In this document: positions 7,235-14,157 of the stretch, piece by piece
Numbering within the stretch: position 1 is the first letter of the stretch
Layout: every line of letters begins with the position of its first letter
Position numbers and translations under genes: made by a program
From: an uncultured Planctomycetaceae bacterium
GTDB lineage: Bacteria; Planctomycetota; Planctomycetia; Planctomycetales; Planctomycetaceae
Reading direction: 5' to 3'
Assembly: GCA_937952455.1 (NCBI GenBank)
Contig: CALFYU010000206.1
Location: 1-14,519, forward strand
DNA: 14,519 nt
The notes under the pieces: model-generated
Database searches by the model: none
What the model was told of the DNA's origin: nothing
The model's input: only the letters and a program-made list of their open reading frames with translations

Positions 7235-8236
7235 TTAGAACGCGTCCTCTTCGTCGCGCATCGCCGTCAGGATCGCTTGGATCAACTGCGGCAGACCCTT
7301 GCCGGTCACGGCGGAAACCTGCAGGACCGGTTTGCCGAGTTCTTCGCTCATCAGTTCCGCCAATTCAGCGGCGCCGGGCAGTTCGCACTTCGAAACCGCG
7401 ATAATCTCCGGCCGCTCGATCAACTCGGCGTCGTACAACCGCAGTTCGTCGTGGATGTGACGATAATTGTCGAACGGGTCGGTCTGATCCTGCGGCTCCG
7501 GTTCGATGAGGTGCACGAGAATCTTGGTTCGCTCGACGTGTTTGAGGAACTCGTGCCCCAAGCCGACGCCGCTGTGGGCCCCTTCGATCAGTCCCGGAAT
7601 ATCGGCGATCACGAATTGTTGATCGTAGTCCACCCGTACCAGTCCCAAGTTGGGGTATTTTGTGGTGAACGGATAGTTGGCGATCTCGGGGTGGGCGCGG
7701 GAGAGCCGGCTGAGCAGCGTCGACTTGCCGGCGTTGGGCTTGCCGATCAGACCAACGTCGGCGATCACCTTCAGTTCCAACGTCACCTTCCGCTCGTCGC
7801 CGGGAGCACCCGGTTCAAATTCGCGCGGGGCGCGGTGCACGGAGGTGGCGAAGTGCTTGTTCCCCCGCCCTCCTTTGCCCCCTTTAGCGATGATCACCGA
7901 ATCGCCGACCTGCTTGAGATCGCGGAGCAGGTGTCCCCGCTCCAGATCGCGAACGAGCGTACCGGGAGGGACGGTGATGATCGCGTCCTTCCCCTTGCGG
8001 CCGGTGCGGAGTTTTCCTTCACCATGTCCGCCCCGTTCGGCGTTCCAATGCCGGTGGCCGGCAATATTCGCCAGACTGTCGACGTTTTCCTCGGCACGGA
8101 CGATCACGCTGCCGCCATCCCCGCCGTCGCCGCCGTCCGGGCCGCCGCGGGGGACCTTCGATTCCCGCCGAAAACTCATACATCCGTCGCCGCCGTCGCC
8201 GGCTTTGGCATAGATGATCACTTCGTCGACGAACAT
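7235..8236 (-). CDS. obg: GTPase Obg/CgtA
   Basis: A 333-residue Obg-type GTPase that assists assembly of the large ribosomal subunit. The N-terminal glycine-rich Obg fold (1-158) includes GDGGDGCMSFRRE and GGPDGGDGGDGGSV (31-44). The G domain has a P-loop GKPNAGKST (165-173), switch I YPFTTKYPNLG (188-198), and G3 DIPGLIEGAHSGVGLGHEFL (212-231). The G5 motif is SAVTGKG (308-314). The guanine-specificity G4 motif reads SKCE (282-285) instead of NKxD. There is no C-terminal extension, which is normal for many phyla. It is the last gene of a minus-strand run after lnt, with a 41-base gap, and is probably cotranscribed with it. Confidence 0.97.
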   Translation of the reverse strand: MFVDEVIIYAKAGDGGDGCMSFRRESKVPRGGPDGGDGGDGGSVIVRAEENVDSLANIAGHRHWNAERGGHGEGKLRTGRKGKDAIITVPPGTLVRDLERGHLLRDLKQVGDSVIIAKGGKGGRGNKHFATSVHRAPREFEPGAPGDERKVTLELKVIADVGLIGKPNAGKSTLLSRLSRAHPEIANYPFTTKYPNLGLVRVDYDQQFVIADIPGLIEGAHSGVGLGHEFLKHVERTKILVHLIEPEPQDQTDPFDNYRHIHDELRLYDAELIERPEIIAVSKCELPGAAELAELMSEELGKPVLQVSAVTGKGLPQLIQAILTAMRDEEDAF

Positions 8237-8277
8237 AAGCGGGACCGGGATTTCGCGGCAGGAGGGGAGTCTCTAGT

Positions 8278-10098
8278 TCAGACTCCATTATTGCCTGCCG
8301 CAGTACGTTTGGGAATCCAACGCGACCGCAATCCCGCAAGCGCCCGCAACCCGCAGCAGGCCCCGCAACTGCCGGCGAACCAATCGCCGCCGGCCAAGTA
8401 CAAGCTGCGGCGCGTATCCAACGGAACATGATCGACTAAGACCGCTTCCACCTGCTTGCTCCGACCGGTTGCCGGGTCCACAGCGCGGGAGCGAATCGCC
8501 CCGTCGCCGTCGATCACCGCCGAAATGCCGGTATTCACCGACCGCACCATCGGCGTGCGGTTCTCGACGCAGCGAAACGCCGCCGTGATCAGGTGCTGGT
8601 CCAATTCGCTGGAACCGTGAAACCAGCCGTCGTTGGTCAAATTCAACAGCACATCGACCGGCTTACCGGTTTTTCCCGACTTGTCCGTCGCCAACAACAC
8701 CCGCCGAACCACGTGTGGAACCGTATCCTCAAAACAAATCAGCGGGGCATAGCGGATGCCATTGTATTGAAACACCCGCGGTTGTGCCCCGGCGGCGATG
8801 CCGAAGTCAGGAGGATAGGGCGAAAAATGCGCGAGCCACGGCAGCGACTCCTTGAGCGGCAAATATTCGCCAAACGGCACGCGGTGCAATTTGTCATAAC
8901 GCCCGAGCATTCCCTCCAGGGGTGTGATCATGGCAGCGGAGTTGTACGTATGCACGCCGTGCTGGTCGATGGAAACCGTTTCCAGACCAACAACCATGGG
9001 CGCACCGGCCATTTGGCTGAGTTGATGCAATCGTTGCGCGACTTGAAGATTTCGTAGGTGGTTCAAGTGCGCCGCCGGGATGTGCTTTTCCAGTTCCGCC
9101 GGCGGCACATTGTCGGCCGTCTCCAGGAGCGGCCAACGAAACATCGTCTCCGGCCAGACGATCAAATCCGGTTTCGCCAGTACCGCCTGCCCGGTCAGTT
9201 TTCTCAGCGAGTTATAAATCGAAGTCGCCTGATGCGGATTGTGTTTCACTTCGGAGGTAGCATTGGATTGCACAGCGGCTACCTTCGGCGCGGGAACCTT
9301 GTCAAACTCCGCGGCGCTGCGCCGCCAATAGCCATATCCGATCACCGCGGCGAATAGCGTCAAACAGACAAGAATGCCCCGCGCACGGATCGTCAGCATC
9401 GTTTGCGGAGTGGGACTGGCGTCATTGGGCGGCAGCAATTGCAGCTTGCCCAGCCAGCGCGGCGGGATCAACAGCGCCACACAGGCCGACATCACGGCCA
9501 TCACGAAACTCACTCCATACGCCCCCACCACGTCGCTGATTTGAATCAATTCCAGCCAACGGTATTGCGAGTGTCCCAAGTAGTACCAACCGAAGCCGGT
9601 CATCAAGTGCCCCCGCACCCACTCCATGCCGACCCACACTACGGGAAAGGCAATTCCTAAGGGGATGCGGAACCGATGCACGGCAACGCGGGTTAAGCCC
9701 AGACAAACGGGAAAGTAGGCCGCCATATAGACCGAGAGCGCCAACCAGGCGGAATACATCGTCACGTGCCCCAGCCGCATCCACTGCAGCGTCGGCAGCC
9801 AAAACGCCAACCCGGCCAAATAGGTCGCCAGGTACATCCGCCGCGTGGGACGCTCGATGCGTGCCAACAGCAGATAGGGAACGAGGCAAACCCAGCCCAG
9901 CGGACTAAGATTCAGCGGCGTAAAAGTGGCCCAAGACAGCAGCGCGGTCAAACCGCCGACCATCAGTGCCCCGCGCATCGGTGCGGGTTGCGCGCGAGCG
10001 GCTTCGATCAATTCGCGGGTCGACGGATCGGGCTTGATGGCGGTGACACTTGGAAGACGAGATTTCGATTGCGGCAGCGTCATGGATTCGGAAGACAT
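8278..10098 (-). CDS. lnt: Apolipoprotein N-acyltransferase
   Basis: A 606-residue inner-membrane enzyme that adds the third acyl chain to the N-terminal cysteine of lipoproteins. An N-terminal tail of about 42 residues precedes a block of hydrophobic helices (about 43-265), including a WVCLVPYLLL helix and GFGWYYLGHSQY (168-179). The periplasmic nitrilase-fold domain carries the full catalytic triad: Glu317 in VWPET, Lys403 in YDKLHRVPFGEYLP, and Cys455 in ICFED. A final hydrophobic segment lies near 566-590. It is longer than the roughly 510-residue E. coli enzyme, mainly because of the N-terminal tail and loops. The first ATG (10098) has only a weak GGAT upstream; ATG codons at residues 6 and 41 are alternatives. 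It lies 83 bases after moeA and 41 before obg. Presence of lnt fits a cell with an outer membrane and triacylated lipoproteins. Confidence 0.95.
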   Translation of the reverse strand: MSSESMTLPQSKSRLPSVTAIKPDPSTRELIEAARAQPAPMRGALMVGGLTALLSWATFTPLNLSPLGWVCLVPYLLLARIERPTRRMYLATYLAGLAFWLPTLQWMRLGHVTMYSAWLALSVYMAAYFPVCLGLTRVAVHRFRIPLGIAFPVVWVGMEWVRGHLMTGFGWYYLGHSQYRWLELIQISDVVGAYGVSFVMAVMSACVALLIPPRWLGKLQLLPPNDASPTPQTMLTIRARGILVCLTLFAAVIGYGYWRRSAAEFDKVPAPKVAAVQSNATSEVKHNPHQATSIYNSLRKLTGQAVLAKPDLIVWPETMFRWPLLETADNVPPAELEKHIPAAHLNHLRNLQVAQRLHQLSQMAGAPMVVGLETVSIDQHGVHTYNSAAMITPLEGMLGRYDKLHRVPFGEYLPLKESLPWLAHFSPYPPDFGIAAGAQPRVFQYNGIRYAPLICFEDTVPHVVRRVLLATDKSGKTGKPVDVLLNLTNDGWFHGSSELDQHLITAAFRCVENRTPMVRSVNTGISAVIDGDGAIRSRAVDPATGRSKQVEAVLVDHVPLDTRRSLYLAGGDWFAGSCGACCGLRALAGLRSRWIPKRTAAGNNGV

Positions 10099-10181
10099 GC
10101 GCGAGTTTCCATCCTTGGAAAATGAGGGTTCTTTTAGGTCGGTCCGTCACTCGAATGCCGACCGGATCGTTTAATTATCCG

Positions 10182-11429
10182 CTACCAACAAAAAACGTCC
10201 ACAACTGTGCCCACTGGGAAAGTGGAATCGCCCGCTGGAAAGTGCACCATCGAATTGGCCGCAGTCGTTGCCCGCAGATCGGACGAACCGTGCCACGGAA
10301 CGACCGCCACCGAACGACCCGTCAGTTCCACTGCCACACGAGCGGGATGATAGGTCGGACGATTTCCGCGGTGGTGAAATTCCTCCGTCAACCGCGCCGT
10401 GACTGCCACAGGCCGCTTCGGTTCCATTCCCATGAGCGTCCTGAGAGCCGTCCGCACGAACAATTCGCAGCAAACCATACTACTGACCGGGTTTCCAGGC
10501 AACCCGAACACGTAACACGTTGCTAAATCAGCTGTTGCGTCCTCCATTTCGCGTTGACTGACACCAAACCACAGCGGTTTTCCCGGTTTGACCTGCACTC
10601 GGTGAAACACCTCTCGCACACCGGCGTCCTGGAGTTCTGAGGGTACCAGATCCAGCTTGCCGGCCGAAACGCCCCCGGACAGCAGTAACAGATCACACGC
10701 TAATCCCGCTTCGATCCGCTCCCGCAAATGGGCGCGGTTGTCGCGGGCGATACCCAGCGGCACCGGTTCGCCGCCCGCATGTTGAATCTGTGCCGCCAAC
10801 ATCGATTCGTTGGAATTGCGGATTTGCCCCGGTTGAGGGATTTTACCGACGGGCACCAACTCATCCCCCGTCGCCAGGATCGCCACGCGCGGTCGCGGAT
10901 AGACGGCGACCTGATCGCGTCCGGACTCCGCCAACGTCCCGATCTCCTGCGGACGCAGGGGTGTCCCCGCGGTTAACACGCGCTCCCCACGTTGCGTCGA
11001 CGTACCCCGTTTCATCACGCTTTGTCCAGCGACCACCGGAGTGCCGTCGATGACAATCGTTGTGCCTCCACCGGTTTCGCGCACCCGCGTATCTTCGACA
11101 CGGACCACCGCATCAGCCCCATCGGGAAGCGGCGCGCCGGTCATGATCCGCGTCGCCGTTTCGGCTTCGACCGTCCGCGTCGGAACTTGTCCCGCCATGA
11201 CCTCTTCCAACAAACGAAGCTCGGCACGGCCTGACGAAACGTCCGCAGCACGCACCGCGTAGCCGTCCATTAGCGACTTATCAAACGGCGGCGAATCGAC
11301 GTCGCTGATAATATCTTCAGCGAGCACCAGCCCCAACGCATTCCCCAACGGAACCCGCTGCGCGGCGGGGGGCGCGACTTCGGCGATGATGGCATCCAGC
11401 GCCTGTTCCACAGTCAGCATCGTCGTCAC
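10182..11429 (-). CDS. moeA: Molybdopterin molybdenumtransferase MoeA
   Basis: A 415-residue MoeA, the usual length. It inserts molybdate into adenylylated molybdopterin to form molybdenum cofactor. Visible motifs are SPPFDKSLMDGYAVR (46-60), IMTGAPLPDGADAVVRVED (95-113), ILATGDELV (184-192), LLSGGVSAGKLD (249-260; many homologues read SVGxxD), KPGKPLWFG (281-289) and FGLPGNPVSS (308-317). The start is a GTG at 11429 whose GTGA overlaps the pabA stop, indicating translational coupling. An ATG three codons later (11420) is an alternative. Neither has a strong ribosome binding site of its own. No other molybdenum-cofactor genes are in the window, so the link with pabA may be just shared pterin chemistry or chance. 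Confidence 0.96.
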   Translation of the reverse strand: MTTMLTVEQALDAIIAEVAPPAAQRVPLGNALGLVLAEDIISDVDSPPFDKSLMDGYAVRAADVSSGRAELRLLEEVMAGQVPTRTVEAETATRIMTGAPLPDGADAVVRVEDTRVRETGGGTTIVIDGTPVVAGQSVMKRGTSTQRGERVLTAGTPLRPQEIGTLAESGRDQVAVYPRPRVAILATGDELVPVGKIPQPGQIRNSNESMLAAQIQHAGGEPVPLGIARDNRAHLRERIEAGLACDLLLLSGGVSAGKLDLVPSELQDAGVREVFHRVQVKPGKPLWFGVSQREMEDATADLATCYVFGLPGNPVSSMVCCELFVRTALRTLMGMEPKRPVAVTARLTEEFHHRGNRPTYHPARVAVELTGRSVAVVPWHGSSDLRATTAANSMVHFPAGDSTFPVGTVVDVFCW

Positions 11430-12022
11430 AGATTCTTGCCGGGGAGGTCCAAAAAGTTCCGCAACAACTTCACCCCCTCGAACGTCAAAAAGCTTTCCGG
11501 ATGAAATTGAACGCCGTGCAGCGGATAATCGCGGTGCCGGACCCCCATAATCTCGCGGGGAAAATCCTCATCCTCCGTCCAGGCGGTGACGACAATCTCG
11601 TCCGGCGCGTCGGTGGGGTCGCCGATGAGGCTGTGATAGCGGGTCGCTTCAAACGGATTGTGCAACCCAGCGAAGACCCCCTGCCCGTCGTGGTGAATTT
11701 GCGACACCTTGCCGTGCATCAATCGCTCCGCCCGGACAACCTTCCAGCCAAAGACCTCGCAGATGCACTGATGCCCCAGGCAAACCCCCAACAGCGGCAC
11801 GCGGGGGGCGAAATGCTCAACCACCTCCTTGGACAACCCCGCTTCGTGCGGCGTGCAGGGACCGGGCGAAATAATAATCCGCTCCGGCCGCAACGCTTCG
11901 ATTTCTGCAATCGACGTTTTGTCATTGCGGGCCACGCGGATATCGAGCGCGGCGTCGATTTCTCCCAGGCGTTGGACCAGGTTGTAGGTAAAGGAGTCGT
12001 AATTATCGAGAATGAAGATCAT
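11426..12022 (-). CDS. pabA: Aminodeoxychorismate/anthranilate synthase glutamine amidotransferase subunit
   Basis: A 198-residue class I glutamine amidotransferase (TrpG/PabA). It releases ammonia from glutamine for a partner chorismate-binding subunit that makes 4-amino-4-deoxychorismate (folate) or anthranilate (tryptophan). The N-terminus ILDNYDSFTYNLVQ (4-17) and ISPGPCTPHEAG (51-62) are typical. The catalytic triad is Cys81 in GVCLGHQ, and His174 and Glu176 in GVQFHPE. The synthase subunit (PabB/TrpE) is not nearby, so the choice between folate and tryptophan use is open; dual-use subunits are known. Its stop overlaps the moeA GTG start. It heads the minus-strand run pabA-moeA-lnt-obg. 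No strong ribosome binding site is seen before the ATG at 12022. Confidence 0.93.
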   Translation of the reverse strand: MIFILDNYDSFTYNLVQRLGEIDAALDIRVARNDKTSIAEIEALRPERIIISPGPCTPHEAGLSKEVVEHFAPRVPLLGVCLGHQCICEVFGWKVVRAERLMHGKVSQIHHDGQGVFAGLHNPFEATRYHSLIGDPTDAPDEIVVTAWTEDEDFPREIMGVRHRDYPLHGVQFHPESFLTFEGVKLLRNFLDLPGKNL

Positions 12023-12127
12023 TGCTGTGCGTCACTCGGCGGCGGGAATTGCACCGCGATGTTTCGGTGGTCACCGGGCATTTTCCAGTAGGCCCGTGCC
12101 CATTTATGCTACCATCCGCGAGTGACG

Positions 12128-12139
12128 GCCACTAGTGGC
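12128..12139. repeat. Perfect 12-base palindrome upstream of pabA
   Basis: GCCACTAGTGGC is fully self-complementary and lies 106 bases upstream of the pabA start. It could be an operator for a dimeric regulator, or a chance or repeat-derived sequence. There is no independent support for regulation. Confidence 0.3.
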
Positions 12140-12224
12140 AGATGCAGATCGCGCGGGATCGGGAGCCCCGCGAGCAACGTGTGCCTTGCACGCGATATCC
12201 GGATGGCTTTGTATGCCAACCCTG

Positions 12225-12375
12225 CAGTCTACAGTCTAAAGCCTACAGTCCGCTTGACGCCGGTTTACCGCCGTTTCCGCGCAGCGAAAATAGGCCCGCC
12301 TCCAACGGGGAGAGTTCCGTAAACGAGACCTCTTTACCGCCCTCAAGCCTGTCGCCTCAAGCCTCAAGCCTACGT
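12225..12375. repeat. Two clusters of 7-base tandem repeats
   Basis: Cluster 1 (12225-12252) reads in exact 7-base steps as CAGTCTA, CAGTCTA, AAGCCTA, CAGTCCG. Cluster 2 (12341-12375) reads CCTCAAG, CCTGTCG, CCTCAAG, CCTCAAG, CCTACGT, again with strict period 7. The units of both clusters are variants of one another (CCTACAG/CCTCAAG-like). They lie in the gene-free spacer upstream of pabA and resemble the short tandemly repeated repetitive sequences described in cyanobacterial genomes. No coding function is seen. Confidence 0.75.
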
Positions 12376-12377
12376 CG

Positions 12378-12476
12378 GGAGACCCACGGTCACGGCAGTG
12401 CGGGGTCAGGAGACCCGCGCACAACAACACAGGAGACCCGCCCACAACAACACAGGAGACCCGCGCACATCGTTGT
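12378..12476. repeat. 23-base tandem repeat
   Basis: Three head-to-tail copies of a 23-base unit start at 12409, 12432 and 12455. Copies 1 and 2 differ by one base; copy 3 matches over its first 15 bases and then diverges. The unit begins GGAGACCCGC and continues with an ACAACAACACA tract. A more distant GGAGACCCAC start lies at 12378. The repeat is directly adjacent to the terminator of the small membrane-protein gene. It is not CRISPR-like because there are no spacers. Confidence 0.8.
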
Positions 12477-12485
12477 CCACCGCTG

Positions 12486-12532
12486 AAAAAAAGAAAAACC
12501 GGCGCCGCGAGTTGCCTCGCTGTCACCGGTTT
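12486..12532 (-). terminator. Intrinsic terminator of the small membrane-protein gene
   Basis: On the minus strand AAACCGG (12532-12526) and CCGGTTT (12502-12496) form the outer stem. GCGAG/CTCGC (12520-12516 with 12511-12507) forms the inner stem over a 4-base loop. The hairpin is followed by a long T-rich run (TTTTTCTTTTTTT, 12498-12486). It starts about 30 bases after the stop codon at 12564. This is a textbook rho-independent terminator. Confidence 0.88.
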
Positions 12533-12563
12533 CCCTGGAATCGTATTCTGTGATAGGCGGCGG

Positions 12564-12818
12564 TTAGCCCTGCTTTTTCGGCAGCGCGACCGAATACAAC
12601 ATCGTGACCGTCCCCACCGACATCAGGCTGAACGCGGCCCATTCGGGGGGGTCGATCACCTTCTTTTGTCTGATTCCCACGCCGCTGAACATACCGCGGA
12701 ATCCGCTTTGCGCGCCGGGGGATTCATCCATGTTCAGCGTAACTTTATCAATCATCAAAAATGCGGCGCCCCAGAGCAGCACGAACAGCCCTACGGAGCA
12801 AAAAATCGATCTAACCAT
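12564..12818 (-). CDS. Small two-helix membrane protein, unknown function
   Basis: An 84-residue protein with two hydrophobic segments at about residues 5-23 and 60-79, joined by a polar loop (about 24-59) rich in Gly and charged residues, and a short basic tail ending KKQG. No family is recognised. The frame extends three codons upstream to a GTG (12827), but the ATG at 12818 has AGAGG 8 bases before it. A strong terminator follows, so it is probably monocistronic on its downstream side. The gene lies downstream of the three His-rich peptide genes on the same strand, but the terminator-like hairpin of the last peptide gene and about 280 bases intervene. No functional link is claimed. Confidence 0.75.
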   Translation of the reverse strand: MVRSIFCSVGLFVLLWGAAFLMIDKVTLNMDESPGAQSGFRGMFSGVGIRQKKVIDPPEWAAFSLMSVGTVTMLYSVALPKKQG

Positions 12819-13098
12819 TCCAGGCACCTCTTAGATGCGGCCCGAGTGAAGACGGAGCCTTGGACGCTCACGACACCTGCGGACGCGAAGACAACGAAAA
12901 TTGTTCCATCTCAATTATCGACGTCGTTTTGAGACAACTTCATCAAGTTGCGAAGAATTTGTGCAGCCGCACGGCAAAGCGTCAGATTACAGCGGTCACG
13001 CGCGTGCCAGCGGACGCCCTGCCCGCACGGTTTCGCCAAGCGGCACATCTTCGCACATCCGTGCCGGCGGTATTCCTTTACTCAAATCGCGCGGCTGG
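12819..13098. other. Gene-free spacer upstream of the small membrane-protein gene
   Basis: About 280 bases without a supportable gene. Open frames here are mirror frames with no ribosome binding site and no recognised motif. The promoter for the minus-strand gene at 12818 should be here, but I cannot point to clear hexamers. Confidence 0.4.
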
Positions 13099-13102
13099 AG
13101 AA

Positions 13103-13141
13103 CGAAACGGGAAGCCGCTCGGCGCGAACCGGCGGCTTCCC
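13103..13141 (-). terminator. Hairpin terminator of His-rich peptide gene 1
   Basis: GGGAAGCCGC (13109-13118) and GCGGCTTCCC (13132-13141) form a perfect 10-base stem over a 13-base loop. On the minus strand it is followed by GTTTCGTT, a short, interrupted T-run. It begins 46 bases after the stop of the 94-residue peptide gene. Confidence 0.65.
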
Positions 13142-13187
13142 CCCTTAACTGAATACAAATTGTCCGGGCCTGATCGCGCTCGTCGGC

Positions 13188-13472
13188 CTAGTAGTGCCAG
13201 TGCCCTTGGCGGTGCAGGTAGTACTGCCCCGGCACGTAGTGGTAGTGGTCGCCGTGCGGCACGAATCCGCCAGGTTGATAGTGCCAATGGCTGGTGTCGT
13301 GCCAGCGCGGCCGGCGATAGCCGCCCCAGCCACCTCCCCAACCGCGACGCCATCCGCCGCGACGATGGTGGTGATGGTGATGGCCATGATGGCCGGCACC
13401 GACGACGTCGTTGGTTTCACCGGCTTCCAAAGTCCGTTCGACGGACAAATCTTCGATCTTAACGCGTGACAT
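13188..13472 (-). CDS. His/Tyr/Gly-rich peptide 1 with double-glycine-like leader
   Basis: A 94-residue protein in two parts. Residues 1-26 begin MSRVKIEDLSVERTLEAGE and end NDVVGA. Taking Ala26 as -1, they have Leu15 at -12, Glu19 at -8, Val23 at -4 and Gly25 at -2, the layout of double-glycine leaders cut by C39 peptidase exporters. The -7 residue is Thr rather than the usual Leu/Met. Residues 27-94 form a His/Gly/Trp/Arg/Tyr-rich part that includes six consecutive His (31-36), GWRRGWGGGWGGYRR (40-54) and a Tyr/Pro-containing tail ending HWHY. No cysteine is present. The frame opens upstream at 13514, but GGGAGAAAG directly before the ATG at 13472 and the match with the paralogues fix the start. 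It is the most diverged of three tandem paralogues. Export and metal binding are inferred, not shown. Confidence 0.82.
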   Translation of the reverse strand: MSRVKIEDLSVERTLEAGETNDVVGAGHHGHHHHHHRRGGWRRGWGGGWGGYRRPRWHDTSHWHYQPGGFVPHGDHYHYVPGQYYLHRQGHWHY

Positions 13473-13547
13473 GATTCTTTCTCCCGAAAAAAGAGTTCTG
13501 TCGTGACCTTCCACAACAAACTACGACACAGGTTCCGATTGCCGGCC

Positions 13548-13561
13548 AAGCGGAGAAGCAA
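13548..13561 (-). promoter_or_regulatory. Conserved 14-base motif upstream of peptide gene 1
   Basis: On the minus strand it reads TTGCTTCTCCGCTT and lies 76-89 bases upstream of the gene 1 ATG. An identical copy lies 74-87 bases upstream of gene 2 (14043-14056). The matching distance suggests a promoter or regulator site, or a relic of cassette duplication. Confidence 0.45.
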
Positions 13562-13576
13562 GTTCGCTCAGGGCGT

Positions 13577-13615
13577 AAAAAGGGCGCGTCCGAGTCGCGG
13601 AACCCAGCGCGCCCT
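13577..13615 (-). terminator. Intrinsic terminator of His-rich peptide gene 2
   Basis: AGGGCGCG (13581-13588) pairs with CGCGCCCT (13608-13615), with a small inner TCCG/CGGA pairing (13589-13592 with 13598-13601). On the minus strand a T-run (13581-13577) follows. It starts 25 bases after the stop codon. It is clearly related in sequence to the terminator of gene 3. Confidence 0.82.
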
Positions 13616-13639
13616 CTTCGGATTTCCGTCAATTACAAA

Positions 13640-13969
13640 TTAGTGATGGTGATGTCCGCCGCCGTGATGACCACCTCGGTGCCCACCCCGATGTCCGCCG
13701 CGATGTCCACCCCAGTGGCCGTGGCGATGTCCGCCGCCCCAGTGACGGTGTCCCCCGCCCCACGGACGATGATAGCCGCCGCCGTATCCGCCGCCCCAAG
13801 GACGACGATATCCGCCGTTGCTCCAGTGGAAGCTGCCGCCGTTCCAATGGATGCCGCCGCCGTAGGGACCATTGTGGATGGCGAAACCACCGGCGCCGAC
13901 CACGTCACTGGCTTCACTGTCCTGCAGGTTCCGTTCGACTGACAAATCTTCGATCTTAACGCGAGCCAT
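13640..13969 (-). CDS. His/Gly-rich peptide 2 with double-glycine-like leader
   Basis: A 109-residue paralogue. The leader (1-26) begins MARVKIEDLSVERNLQDSE and ends SDVVGA, with Leu15 (-12), Glu19 (-8), Val23 (-4), Gly25 (-2) and Ala26 (-1). The C-terminal part begins GGFAIHNGPYGGG with some Asn, Ser, Phe and Ile. It then becomes almost purely Gly, His, Arg, Trp and Tyr: YRRPWGGGYGGG, RPWGGGHRHWGGG, three HRGG units (89-100 region) and a final GGGHHHH. The ATG at 13969 is preceded by GGGGAGAGA about 8 bases upstream. A much longer frame (to 14383) would run through gene 3's terminator and into gene 3, so it is rejected. No cysteine and no transmembrane segment. Probable precursor of an exported His-rich peptide (inference). 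Confidence 0.83.
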   Translation of the reverse strand: MARVKIEDLSVERNLQDSEASDVVGAGGFAIHNGPYGGGIHWNGGSFHWSNGGYRRPWGGGYGGGYHRPWGGGHRHWGGGHRHGHWGGHRGGHRGGHRGGHHGGGHHHH

Positions 13970-14042
13970 GGCTGAATCTCTCCCCGGTATGAGTATTGCG
14001 TGTGTGAAAAAAACGTGTGTGAGTGTAACGATCAACATTTTT

Positions 14043-14056
14043 AAGCGGAGAAGCAA
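14043..14056 (-). promoter_or_regulatory. Conserved 14-base motif upstream of peptide gene 2
   Basis: Identical to the motif at 13548-13561 and at nearly the same distance from its gene. Read on the plus strand, the sequence from 14046 to 14062 is also a perfect inverted copy of the ribosome-binding-site/start region of gene 3 (14480-14496). Confidence 0.45.
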
Positions 14057-14093
14057 AATGGCAGGCGATGCTGCCTGACTGATGTGCGGCAAC

Positions 14094-14131
14094 AAAAAGG
14101 GCGCGGCCGAATCGCGCGACTCGACGCGCCC
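14094..14131 (-). terminator. Intrinsic terminator of His-rich peptide gene 3
   Basis: GGGCGCG (14099-14105) pairs with CGCGCCC (14125-14131). On the minus strand a TTTTT run (14098-14094) follows. It starts 27 bases after the gene 3 stop. Stem and T-run match those of gene 2's terminator, indicating duplication of whole gene-plus-terminator units. Confidence 0.82.
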
Positions 14132-14157
14132 CCGTGAAAGTCTATACCGAATGCCGA

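Larger units (their letters stand above)
12023..12485. other. Gene-free, repeat-filled spacer upstream of pabA
   Basis: This 463-base spacer holds the palindrome, the 7-base repeat clusters and the 23-base tandem repeat listed separately. Short open frames on both strands cross the repeats and have no family-like sequence or good ribosome binding sites. The pabA promoter should lie in its left part (12023-12220), but no convincing -35/-10 pair is visible. Confidence 0.5.

Noticed and set aside
6779..8431. Long plus-strand open frame (550 codons)
   Set aside because: It overlaps the PilZ gene in another frame and then runs antisense to obg. It is a GC-rich mirror frame without motifs.
12378..12476. 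CRISPR array
   Set aside because: The 23-base units are directly contiguous without unique spacers, and no cas genes are nearby.
14057..14077. Six-codon plus-strand frame M-A-G-D-A-A with a good ribosome binding site
   Set aside because: The ribosome-binding-site/start sequence is an inverted copy of gene 3's start region and lies just upstream of gene 2. It is more simply a duplicated fragment than a gene.
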